Source of the DNA: an uncultured Flavonifractor sp.
GTDB lineage: Bacteria; Bacillota; Clostridia; Oscillospirales; Oscillospiraceae
Assembly: GCA_947346365.1 (NCBI GenBank)
Contig: CANAAV010000002.1
Coordinates: 1 to 64,000, forward strand
DNA: 64,000 nt
Direction: 5' to 3'
The position numbers and the translations under genes are program-made. Below, one piece after another: positions 1 through 7,711 of this stretch (its first letter is position 1; every line of letters begins with the position of its first letter). Below the pieces are notes generated by a model that saw only the letters and a list, made by a program, of their open reading frames with translations, was not told the DNA's origin and searched no databases.

Positions 1-49
1 ATGGTGTGTCACGACTTCATTCTACCAGAGACTGCAAACCTTGTCCTTT

Positions 50-388
50 TTATTTGCGCAACTTATTGTACCTTATCAATTTCCAGCGTAAATAGTACCT
101 GTTTTTTGCATCTAAATCTATTGTACCCGTAGGGGACTGCCGGTTCAACCTTACTAACAGTTCTTTGTTTGCATCCAATAGAATTACCTCTACATCTCCC
201 TTTGACAACTGCGTATCAAGGGTAAATTTATATGTCCTGCTTTCAGAAAACCTTCCCATGTGTTTAACCCAGCCGGTGCAGGAATCCAAAGTTACTTTAT
301 CTGCATCTCGACAGGGAAGAAACACAAATAGAATTGCAGTAATATATTTTGATACAGCAATGCTCCGAAAATATTGCCATACATTCAT
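50..388 (-). CDS. small hypothetical secreted or membrane-anchored protein
   Basis: A 112-residue protein of no family I recognise. The ATG is preceded by a good GGAGG ribosome site (minus strand, about 391-398), which argues that it is real. Residues about 15-25 form a short hydrophobic stretch ending at Cys26, so an export signal or lipid anchor is possible, but the lipobox is not canonical. The rest is a small, strand-rich, basic domain ending in a lysine/arginine-rich tail. Base composition is clearly more AT-rich than the rest of the window, which would fit recent acquisition or weak selection. It is isolated, pointing away from the tRNA genes. Function unknown. Confidence 0.55.
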   Translation of the reverse strand: MNVWQYFRSIAVSKYITAILFVFLPCRDADKVTLDSCTGWVKHMGRFSESRTYKFTLDTQLSKGDVEVILLDANKELLVRLNRQSPTGTIDLDAKNRYYLRWKLIRYNKLRK

Positions 389-535
389 GTCCTATCCTCC
401 AATAATAAAGTCAAAGTCGGATTTTGTTGGACTGATTATAGCGCAGGACCGCCTTTGAGTCAACCAACTTTGTAGAAAATGCCGGAGTTATCATCCGACA
501 ACACTTATTTTAAAAGGGATCTGCGAGCCCTACCC

Positions 536-564
536 TTGACAGACGCTTGAAAATATGGTATTAT
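536..564 (+). promoter_or_regulatory. sigma-A promoter of the tRNA-Ser pair
   Basis: TTGACA at 536-541 and TATTAT at 559-564 with 17-bp spacing, 25 bp upstream of the first tRNA. Near-consensus, as expected for stable RNA. Confidence 0.8.
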
Positions 565-589
565 ATCTACCACTGGATAGGCCGGACAT

Positions 590-677
590 GGAGAGATGTC
601 CGAGTGGTTTAAGGAACCGGTCTTGAAAACCGGCGATGTGTGAGCATCCGTGGGTTCGAATCCCACTCTCTCCGCCA
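590..677 (+). tRNA. tRNA-Ser (anticodon TGA)
   Basis: Complete class II tRNA. The acceptor stem GGAGAGA (590-596) pairs with TCTCTCC (667-673), followed by discriminator G and an encoded CCA (675-677). The anticodon stem CCGGT/ACCGG encloses the loop CTTGAAA with anticodon TGA at 624-626. There is a long variable arm, and the T loop reads GGTTCGAATC. Reads UCA (and by wobble other UCN) codons. Confidence 0.97.
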
Positions 678-752
678 TCTTGTATCTTCTGTAACAGGAA
701 GTACAGACTGACTTTGTGAGAGGGACGGACGATTAAATAGCGGGTTAAATTT

Positions 753-844
753 GGAGAAGTACCCAAGTGGCCGAAGGGGCTCCCCTGCTAAGGGAGTAGA
801 CGGTGTTGAGCCGTGCGAGGGTTCAAATCCCTCCTTCTCCGCCA
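753..844 (+). tRNA. tRNA-Ser (anticodon GCT)
   Basis: Complete class II tRNA. The acceptor stem GGAGAAG (753-759) pairs with CTTCTCC (834-840), with discriminator G841 and encoded CCA 842-844. The anticodon stem CTCCC/GGGAG encloses the loop CTGCTAA, anticodon GCT at 787-789. A long variable arm is present. Reads AGC/AGU. It lies 75 bp after the TGA isoacceptor with no terminator between, so the two are probably co-transcribed. Confidence 0.97.
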
Positions 845-845
845 T

Positions 846-882
846 GTCGCCGCGGACGTCATGTCGTTCGCGGCGACTTTTT
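846..882 (+). terminator. intrinsic terminator of the tRNA operon
   Basis: GTCGCCGCG (846-854) pairs with CGCGGCGAC (869-877), followed by TTTTT (878-882). It begins 2 bases after the CCA of the second tRNA. Confidence 0.85.
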
Positions 883-921
883 GCAAAAGTTACCTCTCAC
901 TCATTTTGTTCCGGCTCTTCT

Positions 922-960
922 CCAAACCGCAACCGCTTTGCTGGGTTGCGGTTTGGTTTT
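922..960 (+). terminator. second hairpin terminator
   Basis: A perfect 13-bp stem (922-934 with 944-956) with a 9-base loop, then TTTT (957-960). Probably a back-up terminator behind the tRNA genes. Confidence 0.7.
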
Positions 961-1011
961 GGACGCGGACCCGGAAACTGGTACTCCTAAATTGGGCACA
1001 CGCTCCAGTTG

Positions 1012-1048
1012 TAAGACAGGCCACCAAGAGGTTGGTCTGTCTTATTTT
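1012..1048 (+). terminator. third terminator-like hairpin
   Basis: TAAGACAGGCCA (1012-1023) pairs with TGGTCTGTCTTA (1033-1044) with one wobble, followed by TTTT. It could be a terminator or the edge of an intergenic repeat. Confidence 0.5.
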
Positions 1049-1085
1049 ATAAAAATCACTATCCCTGAAGAAAAACTGGTGTTAG

Positions 1086-1243
1086 GCTTTGTTTGAAAAT
1101 GGGAATATGCCCAAGGACGAGGGATTTTTTCGACCGGCAAGGGGTTTTGACGCAGGAATCCTGACGGATTTCAAGGAGAAACCCCGCTGTCCAGGCGGAA
1201 AAAGGCCCGCCTCTTGGACGTGTTAACCATTTTTAAACAAGGC
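1086..1243. repeat. intergenic element bounded by an 18-bp inverted repeat
   Basis: The left end (about 1086-1103, GGCTTTGTTTGAAAATGG) and right end (about 1226-1243, CCATTTTTAAACAAGGCC) are inverted copies that differ at two positions, both of which would be G-U pairs in RNA. The roughly 120 bases between hold no credible ORF and several GC-rich sub-hairpins. This is the layout of a small non-autonomous palindromic repeat (MITE/REP-like). No second copy is seen in this window. Confidence 0.45.
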
Positions 1244-1733
1244 CGAATCCCAATATGTTTTCGTGTCAACAGGATGCCGGTAAATGTATTGAGGAGACGA
1301 CCCGTACTCCTGCTCCTTATCAGCGAAAGGTAGTCTCGTGGGATAGGGACTATCGTAATTTAAAATGTGTGTGATGGCTGAAAATCAGATTGCACATTCA
1401 TTTAGGTTGAACCGGGCCTAAGCCGGACACTGGGGCTGATTTTTGTACGTACTGTGGGAGAAAGGCGCACACCGGGTTCCATGCATATAATATAGCAGGC
1501 TGTAGAGCGGGGGAGAGTATATCTTTTTCCTGCCTCCTGTCAGGCAGTCTCCCTACCGCTTCAGCCGGGAAGAGTATTTTTATCAACCCGCAGCAATTAT
1601 TGCGTCATTGCCGGTTTTATTGTCACCCGCTCCCGGGATGATGGCTGAGAGAAAGAGCCTTGCTGCTGTTTCAGAGCAGTGGGGAACCCTTGCCGCCTAA
1701 ATCCTGCGGGCGGTATATGAGAAGGGAACAACC
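1244..1733 (+). other. long non-coding stretch upstream of the hemerythrin gene
   Basis: About 490 bases with no convincing ORF. A TATAAT-like hexamer sits at 1486-1491 but lacks a recognisable -35. A small hairpin (CTGCCT/AGGCAG) lies near 1530-1547, and a second (CCGCC/GGCGG) lies just before the gene at about 1689-1711. It is probably a long 5' leader. I could not match it to a riboswitch class I know. Confidence 0.35.
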
Positions 1734-2639
1734 ATGCAGCAAATTCAGTGGCGGGATCGGTTTAATATTGGCGTAGAGATCATAGATCAGGCCCACCGCA
1801 GGCTCTTTTCCATTGTGCAAAAAATGATGGATCTCTATGTGGAAAGGCATGAGGACAAATTTGCCTGCATAGAAGGGATCAAGTATTTTAAGGCCTATAC
1901 CCTCAAGCATTTTGCGGAGGAAGAGGCTTATATGCGCAAAATTGGTTATTCCGGCTATTCAGCCCATAAGAAGATCCATGATAAAATGAAGTGGGAGACG
2001 CTGCCGGAGCTGGAGCGCCTGCTTTATGACTCGGATTTTTCTACTGAGATGGTACAGCGTTTTATCGGCGTCTGCACAGGCTGGCTGACGGGCCATATTA
2101 TCGTTGAAGACCGGGCGATCATCGGACAGAATGCGGACAAAGAGCATTCTATGCAGCTGGATGATGAACTATCTGTGATCAATTCGGTAATCATTTCTCC
2201 CTTACAAGAGATATTTGGGTGTGAAATTCAATGCATTGGCAAATTCTCCACGAAAGATGAGATTGCATATGAGCAGTGCTGTGAATTGACCTATGCGGCC
2301 CAGAATGGGGACCGGCTGAGGGTCATATTGGTTATGGGAGAAGAGCTGCTGCTGCGTGCGGCAGGTCTGGTATTCGGAATTGATTTTTATGAAAAGAATG
2401 AGATTGTCTGTTTTGCCATACAGGAAATCGCCCAAAATCTGATGCAGCGCGCGGCGTGCAGTTTTGGAAGGCAGCCGGATGAATACCAGTTGGAAAAGGG
2501 ACGCTTTTTGGAGCTTGAGGAGTTCAGCGAGATATTTAAGGAGCGATCTCCACAATACAGCCTGCTGCTTCATGTGGGGCAGGAGAGCTTTGCCCTTTGC
2601 ATGGACCAGATGCTGAAGTCCAGTATTCCAAGCTCCTGA
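1734..2639 (+). CDS. bacteriohemerythrin fused to a CheX-like domain
   Basis: A 301-residue cytoplasmic protein with two domains. Residues 1-135 are a hemerythrin with all seven iron ligands in place: His21, His59-x3-Glu63, His78-x3-His82, and His121-x4-Asp126, so a di-iron O2-binding site should form. Residues about 140-300 resemble CheX/CheC chemotaxis phosphatase domains, including the helix around Glu231. The usual E-x2-N signature reads E-I-A-Q-N, so the catalytic Asn is shifted or replaced and phosphatase activity is doubtful. By family knowledge such fusions are thought to link oxygen or redox sensing to phospho-signalling; no chemotaxis genes lie nearby. It is a single-gene unit with a strong terminator. 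Confidence 0.85.
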   Translation: MQQIQWRDRFNIGVEIIDQAHRRLFSIVQKMMDLYVERHEDKFACIEGIKYFKAYTLKHFAEEEAYMRKIGYSGYSAHKKIHDKMKWETLPELERLLYDSDFSTEMVQRFIGVCTGWLTGHIIVEDRAIIGQNADKEHSMQLDDELSVINSVIISPLQEIFGCEIQCIGKFSTKDEIAYEQCCELTYAAQNGDRLRVILVMGEELLLRAAGLVFGIDFYEKNEIVCFAIQEIAQNLMQRAACSFGRQPDEYQLEKGRFLELEEFSEIFKERSPQYSLLLHVGQESFALCMDQMLKSSIPSS

Positions 2640-2723
2640 CACATCCGGGAGAGCAGTTTTGTGCTTCTACCGCTGAAGGATACCTGAAGTCAAGCCTTAA
2701 AACCGATATTAACCGCTTATTGC

Positions 2724-2759
2724 GCGCCGGAGCAAAGTCGCTTTGCTCCGGCGCTTTTT
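2724..2759 (+). terminator. intrinsic terminator after the hemerythrin gene
   Basis: A perfect 14-bp stem (2724-2737 with 2741-2754), a 3-base loop and TTTTT at 2755-2759. Confidence 0.92.
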
Positions 2760-2822
2760 ACCTCCCGATCCCATCCGCGTATGTTGCCGTGTATTGGAAG
2801 ACTTTTCCGCGGCTATTTGCTA

Positions 2823-2851
2823 TTGACATTTCTCGTCTGCTCTGGTATACT
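2823..2851 (+). promoter_or_regulatory. sigma-A promoter of infC-rpmI-rplT
   Basis: TTGACA at 2823-2828, 17-bp spacer, extended -10 TGG-TATACT at 2843-2851. Nearly perfect consensus. Confidence 0.88.
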
Positions 2852-3029
2852 ACCCTAGAAAACAAAGCAGGAGGGTACCCCCGTCCTCACCTCCAGCCAT
2901 CGGCGAAGAGGTCAACAGAAAGCGGAACGTGCCAAGGCCTTTTGGCGCGTCTGGTTGTTTTGGCGTGGGTACCGAGATGGTAGCCGCGTTTTTGTGTGTC
3001 AGTGTGACGAGAATTGGAGGTGCTTTCGT
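2852..3029 (+). promoter_or_regulatory. probable L20 autoregulatory leader of infC
   Basis: About 180 untranslated bases lie between the promoter and the infC start. The position upstream of infC-rpmI-rplT is where Firmicutes carry the L20 leader, in which L20 binds its own mRNA and causes early termination. Several GC-rich helices are possible (around 2868-2890 and 2935-2975), and a short U run lies at 2990-2994. I assign it from context and length, not from a full structural match. Confidence 0.5.
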
Positions 3030-3560
3030 ATCAGCAAACAGGGTCATCAAATCAATGAGGATATCCGCGACAGGGAGGTGCGCCTGGTCTCCGAGACGGG
3101 CGAACAGCTGGGCATCATGTCCGCACGCGAGGCGCTGGAGCGCGCGATTGAGCGCAATCTGGACCTGGTGAAGATCTCTCCTACCGCCACCCCTCCCGTG
3201 TGCAAGCTTATGGATTATGGCAAATATAAGTTTGAGCAGACGAAACGGGAAAAGGAAGCTCGTAAGAACCAGCATGTGGTGGAGATCAAGGAAGTGCGCA
3301 TGTCGCCGGGCATCGACGTGAACGATTTCAACGTCAAGCTCCGCAATGCCCAGAAGTTCTTGGCCGACGGCAACCGGGTCAAGGTTACAGTCCGCTTCCG
3401 CGGGCGGGAGATGGCCCATACCGACATAGGGCGGGGTCTGCTGCTCAAGTTTGCGGAACAGTGCAGCGAGGTGGCCGCATTGGACAAGGACCCCAAGCTG
3501 GACGGCAGGCATATGTCCATTTTCCTCTCCCCCAAAAGCGCGAAAGAGATGAAAAAGTAA
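3030..3560 (+). CDS. infC: translation initiation factor IF-3 (AUC start)
   Basis: IF-3 binds the 30S subunit, keeps subunits apart and checks the start codon and initiator tRNA. The start chosen is ATC at 3030: GGAGGT at 3016-3021 sits 8 bases before it, and homologues begin at about this point (the following residues are S-K-Q-G-H-Q-I-N-E). No ATG fits, since the upstream in-frame ATG (2955) would add 25 unrelated residues and has no ribosome site. This gives 176 residues with the IF3 N domain (about 1-75), a lysine-rich linker and the C domain (about 80-170). A rare AUU/AUC start on infC is known from other bacteria, where IF-3 represses its own synthesis by rejecting the codon. First gene of infC-rpmI-rplT. 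Confidence 0.93.
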   Translation: MSKQGHQINEDIRDREVRLVSETGEQLGIMSAREALERAIERNLDLVKISPTATPPVCKLMDYGKYKFEQTKREKEARKNQHVVEIKEVRMSPGIDVNDFNVKLRNAQKFLADGNRVKVTVRFRGREMAHTDIGRGLLLKFAEQCSEVAALDKDPKLDGRHMSIFLSPKSAKEMKK

Positions 3561-3617
3561 GCGGCTTTCGCGCGCCTCTCCCAGGAATGTATTTAACAGA
3601 AAAGGAGTCAACCAACC

Positions 3618-3821
3618 ATGCCTAAACTGAAAACCCACAGCGGCGCGAAGAAGAGATTCAGCCTGACAAAGTCCGGCAAGGTCAAGCGCGCCCACGCTTT
3701 TAAGTCCCATTTGCTCAACGGCCATGGCAAGGACACCAAGCGCAAGAGAGGCCTCCGCGCCGGCGCTTATGCGGACAAGACCAACGAGCCCGCGATTAAG
3801 CGCATGATTCCCTATAAATAA
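3618..3821 (+). CDS. rpmI: 50S ribosomal protein L35
   Basis: A 67-residue, strongly basic protein starting MPKLKTHSGAKKRF, the universal L35 signature, with the GLRAGAYAD-type middle and a conserved basic C terminus. Full length. An AAAGGAG site lies about 10 bases before the ATG. It sits 57 bases after infC and 32 bases before rplT, the normal order, and should be controlled with them by the upstream leader. Confidence 0.97.
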   Translation: MPKLKTHSGAKKRFSLTKSGKVKRAHAFKSHLLNGHGKDTKRKRGLRAGAYADKTNEPAIKRMIPYK

Positions 3822-3853
3822 GAATTTTACCGACGAATTAGGAGGCTTTTACA

Positions 3854-4210
3854 ATGGCTAGAGTCAAAGGCGCGATGATGACGCGCAAAAGAAGGAATAA
3901 GGTTCTCAAGCTGGCGAAGGGTTACTGGGGCGCCAAGAGCAAGCATTTCAAGATGGCCAACGAGCAGGTGATGAAATCCCTGTCCTATGCCTATACCGGC
4001 CGCCGTCTGAAAAAGCGCGATTTCCGCTCCTTGTGGATTACCCGTATTTCCGCCGCGTGCAAGCTGAACGGCATGAATTACTCCACCTTTATGAACGGCC
4101 TGAAGAAGGCCGGCGTGGAGATTAACCGCAAGATGCTGGCGGAGCTGGCCGTCAACGACAAGGCCGCGTTCACCGCCCTGACCGAGATGGCCAAGGCCAA
4201 GCTGGCCTGA
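3854..4210 (+). CDS. rplT: 50S ribosomal protein L20
   Basis: 118 residues, the standard length. It begins [30 protein letters not shown] with the long basic N-terminal helix that threads 23S rRNA, and ends in the globular domain that binds H40/41. The L20 globular domain is also the known autorepressor of this operon in Firmicutes. GGAGG precedes the ATG by 9 bases. Last gene of the operon, followed by a hairpin. Confidence 0.97.
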   Translation: MARVKGAMMTRKRRNKVLKLAKGYWGAKSKHFKMANEQVMKSLSYAYTGRRLKKRDFRSLWITRISAACKLNGMNYSTFMNGLKKAGVEINRKMLAELAVNDKAAFTALTEMAKAKLA

Positions 4211-4239
4211 CAGAGCGCCAACGGAACCTGTATGCGAAT

Positions 4240-4276
4240 AAGCCCGGCTGCTGGGATTTCCCGGCAGCCGGGCTTT
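4240..4276 (+). terminator. terminator of the infC operon
   Basis: AAGCCCGGCTGC (4240-4251) pairs with GCAGCCGGGCTT (4264-4275); only a short TTT follows, so the T tract is weak. Confidence 0.6.
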
Positions 4277-4309
4277 GCAGCGTTGGGAAGGTTTGCCTGC
4301 GCGGCAGAT

Positions 4310-4342
4310 AAAAAAGTGCGCGGCCTACATAAGGCCGCGCAC
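4310..4342 (-). terminator. terminator of the gls24-fakA operon
   Basis: On the minus strand an 11-bp stem GTGCGCGGCCT/AGGCCGCGCAC (4332-4342 with 4316-4326) is followed by TTTTTT (4310-4315), 8 bases after the stop of the kinase gene. Confidence 0.9.
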
Positions 4343-4350
4343 GGAAGGGG

Positions 4351-6039
4351 CTATTCTGCCGAGATCATATAGTAGTAGACCGGCTGCCCTCCGGACAGGA
4401 GCGTGATCTCCGCGTTGGGACAGGCGTCCCGGAAGAGCTTGAGGGCCTTCTGCGCCTCCTTATCGGAGACATCCTCCCCATAGAAAATGTTGATAAACTC
4501 TGCGTCCTGCTGGGGCTGGGACTCCGCCAAGCGGCGCAGGAGCTTTTCCAGCTTCCGGTCTGTGCCGAACAGCTGATGCTCGGACAGGGCCAGATAATCT
4601 CCCCGCTTGATGGCAAAACCGTCAAAGTCTGAATCGCGGGCGGCATAGGTGATCTCGCTGGTATGGACGTTGCCTATGGCCTGGGTCATGGCGGCGGTGT
4701 TATCCGCTTCTCCGGCCTCGGGGTCCATGACCATCAGAGCAGAAATTCCCTGGGGCACCGTCTTGGTGGGCAGGACCACCACCTGTTTGCCTTCTGCCAG
4801 GGGGATGCACTGTTCGGCGGCCATAATGATGTTTTTATTGTTGGGCAGCACATAGACAATCTCGGCGGGGGTCTTGTCAATCTCCCGGATGATGTCCTCA
4901 GTGGAGGGATTCATGGTCTGCCCGCCGCTGATGACACCGTCTGCGCCCAGATCCCGGAACACCTCCGCCAGACCGGCGCCGGCAGCGACCGCTACCACCC
5001 CGTATTTTTTCTCAGGCGCGGCGGTTTTCCGCTTCTGAGCGCCCTCGGGGGAGGGCAGGTCCATATCGTCGGTGAGGTCGTCAGTGCTCTGCACGTGCCG
5101 CCCAGCTGCCAGGTCGTCCCGCTGGGTGCGCATGTTTTCAATCTTTGCCAGCTCTAGAATGCCATATTTCTGGGCCTCTTCCAGAGCCAGACCGGGAGTG
5201 TTGGTATGGACGTGGACCTTAAAAGCCTCGTCGCTTTCACCGATGACCAAGCTGTCGCCAATGCTGTTCAGGTAGGCCCGGAAGGGTTCCAGCGGTTTTT
5301 CCTCAGTCTTGCGGACGATAAATACGGTGTCGAAGGCAAAGGTAATCTCCTCGTCTGTCAGGGCGGTAAAATCGGCCTTTTCCCGCTGCTGGGGCGCCTC
5401 TTCCGTTCCCTCCGGCATGGGCTCGCCCCGCAGAGAGGCCAACATCCCCTGGAGGATGATGAGAAAGCCTTTCCCACCGGCGTCCACCACTCCGGCCTTT
5501 TTCAGCACGGGATTTTGGTTGATAGTGTCGGCCAGGGCCAGCTCGCCTTCACGGATGGCGGCCTCCAGCACGGCCTCCGGGTCCTGGGGCGTCTCCCGGG
5601 CAGCGGCGGCGGCTTTGGCGGCGGCCATGCGGGAGACGGTTAGGATAGTGCCCTCGGCGGGCTTCATTACCGCCTTATAGGCGGCGGCTACGCCGAAATC
5701 CAGAGCGATTGCCAGATCGCGCCCATCAATGGTGTCACGGTCCTTGACCGCCTTCCCAAAGCCCCGGAAGAGCAGGGATAGGATGACCCCGGAATTGCCC
5801 CGGGCCCCGCGCAGCAGGGCGGAGGCGGTCACAGAAGCGGCCTCCCCCACCGTTTTGGGCTGGCGGCGGCGCAGCTCCACGGCGGCGGTGCCGATGGTCA
5901 GGCTCATATTGGTGCCGGTGTCCCCGTCCGGGACAGGAAATACATTGAGTTCGTTGATCTGCTGTTTTTGTAAACTGATGGAGGCCGCGGCGTGGATCAT
6001 GGCCTGCGAGAAGGCCGCCCCGTCGATACACTCTCTCAT
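4351..6039 (-). CDS. fakA: DAK2-domain fatty acid kinase, FakA/YloV type
   Basis: A 562-residue cytoplasmic protein. Residues about 8-205 are a DhaL-like ATP-binding domain with the Mg-nucleotide motif P35-V-P-D-G-D-T-G-T-N44 and the GARGNSGVIL loop near residues 78-87. The remainder contains the middle and C-terminal DegV-like domains of FakA. In characterised Firmicutes FakA phosphorylates fatty acids presented by a FakB (DegV) carrier, feeding phospholipid synthesis; no fakB lies in this window. An AAGGAAGG site precedes the ATG. It follows gls24 by 39 bases, the same pair as yloU-yloV in Bacillus. Confidence 0.88.
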   Translation of the reverse strand: MRECIDGAAFSQAMIHAAASISLQKQQINELNVFPVPDGDTGTNMSLTIGTAAVELRRRQPKTVGEAASVTASALLRGARGNSGVILSLLFRGFGKAVKDRDTIDGRDLAIALDFGVAAAYKAVMKPAEGTILTVSRMAAAKAAAAARETPQDPEAVLEAAIREGELALADTINQNPVLKKAGVVDAGGKGFLIILQGMLASLRGEPMPEGTEEAPQQREKADFTALTDEEITFAFDTVFIVRKTEEKPLEPFRAYLNSIGDSLVIGESDEAFKVHVHTNTPGLALEEAQKYGILELAKIENMRTQRDDLAAGRHVQSTDDLTDDMDLPSPEGAQKRKTAAPEKKYGVVAVAAGAGLAEVFRDLGADGVISGGQTMNPSTEDIIREIDKTPAEIVYVLPNNKNIIMAAEQCIPLAEGKQVVVLPTKTVPQGISALMVMDPEAGEADNTAAMTQAIGNVHTSEITYAARDSDFDGFAIKRGDYLALSEHQLFGTDRKLEKLLRRLAESQPQQDAEFINIFYGEDVSDKEAQKALKLFRDACPNAEITLLSGGQPVYYYMISAE

Positions 6040-6078
6040 GTCTGTGTTCCTTCCTTTCGATGGCAGTGGCGCGGCGCT

Positions 6079-6429
6079 TCAGCCGATGACCATGGAGTCA
6101 ATGCACACGTCTACATTGCGCACAGTGGCCCCGGTGGAGCGGCTGACGATATAGCGCACCTCGCTCATGATGGAACGGCTGACTGCCATCAGGTTGACGC
6201 CGTTGTCCACAATGATGTGCAGCTCGATGGAGAGGGAGCCGTCCTCGTGATAGGCGACCTTTACGCCCTTGGCCATGGATTCCCGCCGGAGCAGGTGCAC
6301 CAGGCCGTCCTTGGCGGAACGGATCGCCATGCCTTTGACGCCGTAGCAGTTCGTAGCCGCGGCGCCGGTAATGTGGGTAAAAACCTCGCTGCTGATGGAG
6401 ATCTCGCCTTTGTCGGTATGCAGCTTCAT
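6079..6429 (-). CDS. Asp23/Gls24 family envelope stress protein
   Basis: 116 residues from the ATG at 6429, which has a GGAAGG site just upstream; an in-frame ATG 11 codons earlier has none. The protein shows the Asp23/Gls24 pattern: N-terminal beta strand, SSEVFTHITGAAA helix and a C-terminal segment of the type VRNVDVCIDSM. Proteins of this family are small cytoplasmic or membrane-associated proteins linked to envelope stress; the exact role is unsettled. Co-transcribed with the downstream FakA homologue. Confidence 0.88.
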   Translation of the reverse strand: MKLHTDKGEISISSEVFTHITGAAATNCYGVKGMAIRSAKDGLVHLLRRESMAKGVKVAYHEDGSLSIELHIIVDNGVNLMAVSRSIMSEVRYIVSRSTGATVRNVDVCIDSMVIG

Positions 6430-6512
6430 AATTCCCTTCCTTTCCTGGGATCTTACGGGCAAGAGCGCCGCGCCGGAGGGGCGCGGGCTGGTTTCTTTCC
6501 ATTCGTTCCTTT

Positions 6513-6541
6513 ATTGTATTCTATTTTTGGCAAAAATACAA
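6513..6541 (-). promoter_or_regulatory. promoter of gls24-fakA
   Basis: On the minus strand TTGTAT (6536-6541) and TACAAT (6513-6518) with 17-bp spacing, 84 bp upstream of the gls24 start. Confidence 0.75.
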
Positions 6542-6574
6542 GGGAAAAAGTTTTATAAATCTGAAAAAGCCAGG

Positions 6575-6603
6575 TTGTGTTATACCGGAAATTATGATAA
6601 AAT
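6575..6603 (+). promoter_or_regulatory. promoter of the DivIVA-like gene
   Basis: TTGTGT (6575-6580) and TAAAAT (6598-6603), spacing 17 bp, divergent from the gls24 promoter. Confidence 0.6.
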
Positions 6604-6669
6604 AACGACTTAAAGGGAGCGGCACTTCAGCCGGACCCGCCAGAGGATACGCAGAGAGGAAGTGCCGGC

Positions 6670-7536
6670 ATGGATCATACGGAAATTCAGTTCCGCACAG
6701 CTACATTTGGAGGCTTTCAAAAGCAGGATGTGCTGGACTATATTGAGCATAGCACCAAGGAGCACGGGGACCAGCTGGCCGCTCTCCGGCGTGAGCTGGA
6801 GGAGGTCAATCAGGCTAAGGCTGCCCTGATCGTTTCCCGGGGGGAGCTGGAAGCAGCGCTGAGCACGGCGAAGGAGCAGGCAGAAGCCCTCGCTGCGGAG
6901 CAGAGCGCTCACAGCCGCGCCGCCGTCGGCGAGCATGAAAAGCTGAGGGCGTTCGAAAAGCAGCTGGAAGCGGAAGAGCGCCGGAGGGCGGAGCTGGAGG
7001 CCGCGCTGGCCGGGGCCAGAGGCGAGCTGGAGCGGCTGAAAGGGGAAAAGGAGCGGATCGCGGCGCTGGAAAAGGACTTGGCGCAGGCCAGAGCACAGCT
7101 GGAGGAATTGCAGAGAGAGCGCCGGGATACGGCGCAGACCGGGGAGGCGCTGGCGCAGGCCAGGGCTGAACTGGAGAAGCTGCGTCCGGCGGCGGAGGCC
7201 TACGAGCACTTAAAAGACCGCACCGCCGGAATTGAGCTGGAGGCGCACTGCCGGGCCCAGGGCGTGCAGGCGGAAGCGGAAGAGCGGGTGCGCCGTACAC
7301 GGGAGCAGATGGAGCGGTGGCTGAACCAGATGCGGGCGGAATATGGCCGTCTGCGCCGGGGGATGGACGCCACCGTGGCGCAGGCCGGTGAGAAACTGAA
7401 GGCGACAGAGCATATGGCGGAAGAGATTTCCGTGATGCTGTCCAGTCAGGACAAGGTGCTGGAGGAGCTGACTCTGGCGTGTATGGCGGAGTTGAAGCCC
7501 CAAGCGCCGACGCCGTTGCCGCTGGAAGAGAAATAA
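6670..7536 (+). CDS. DivIVA-like coiled-coil protein
   Basis: 288 residues. The N-terminal segment (about residues 6-27, with F-R-T-A-T-F-G-G-F and a following V-L-D-Y-I) resembles the membrane-curvature-sensing start of DivIVA/GpsB proteins. Residues about 28-270 are almost continuous heptad-rich coiled coil, very rich in Glu, Ala, Arg and Leu, with no predicted membrane segment. By analogy it could be a polar or septal scaffold, but coiled-coil composition makes distant matches unreliable. A GAGAGGAAG site precedes the ATG. Single-gene unit followed by a long palindrome. Confidence 0.65.
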   Translation: MDHTEIQFRTATFGGFQKQDVLDYIEHSTKEHGDQLAALRRELEEVNQAKAALIVSRGELEAALSTAKEQAEALAAEQSAHSRAAVGEHEKLRAFEKQLEAEERRRAELEAALAGARGELERLKGEKERIAALEKDLAQARAQLEELQRERRDTAQTGEALAQARAELEKLRPAAEAYEHLKDRTAGIELEAHCRAQGVQAEAEERVRRTREQMERWLNQMRAEYGRLRRGMDATVAQAGEKLKATEHMAEEISVMLSSQDKVLEELTLACMAELKPQAPTPLPLEEK

Positions 7537-7551
7537 TGGGGAAAGACCGTA

Positions 7552-7589
7552 AACTGAGGGACGGCTGCCGCGGCAGCCGTCCCTCAGTT
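7552..7589. repeat. perfect 38-bp palindrome after the DivIVA-like gene
   Basis: The arms 7552-7570 and 7571-7589 are exact inverted copies centred on CCG/CGG. It would form a very stable hairpin in RNA from either strand, but neither side has a T tract. It may still stop or protect transcripts between two convergent genes. Confidence 0.75.
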
Positions 7590-7711
7590 CGTCAAACTAT
7601 GCCCATAGCTCTCGCGCCTTTGAGCGCGGGTCAGGTAAGATTTGTTTTTTACGATGATATGTGCGCCGGGGAAACTACTTCCGGGGAGAAAAGGGAGGTT
7701 TTCTGCCGCGT

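Noticed and set aside
530..990. Short ORFs reading across the two tRNA-Ser genes on both strands
   Set aside because: They are translations of tRNA sequence (the familiar false E-G-F-E-P-S and W-D-S-N-P-R peptides) and have no ribosome sites.
2597..2983. Plus-strand ORF between the hemerythrin gene and infC
   Set aside because: It reads through a strong terminator and the infC promoter and has no ribosome site.
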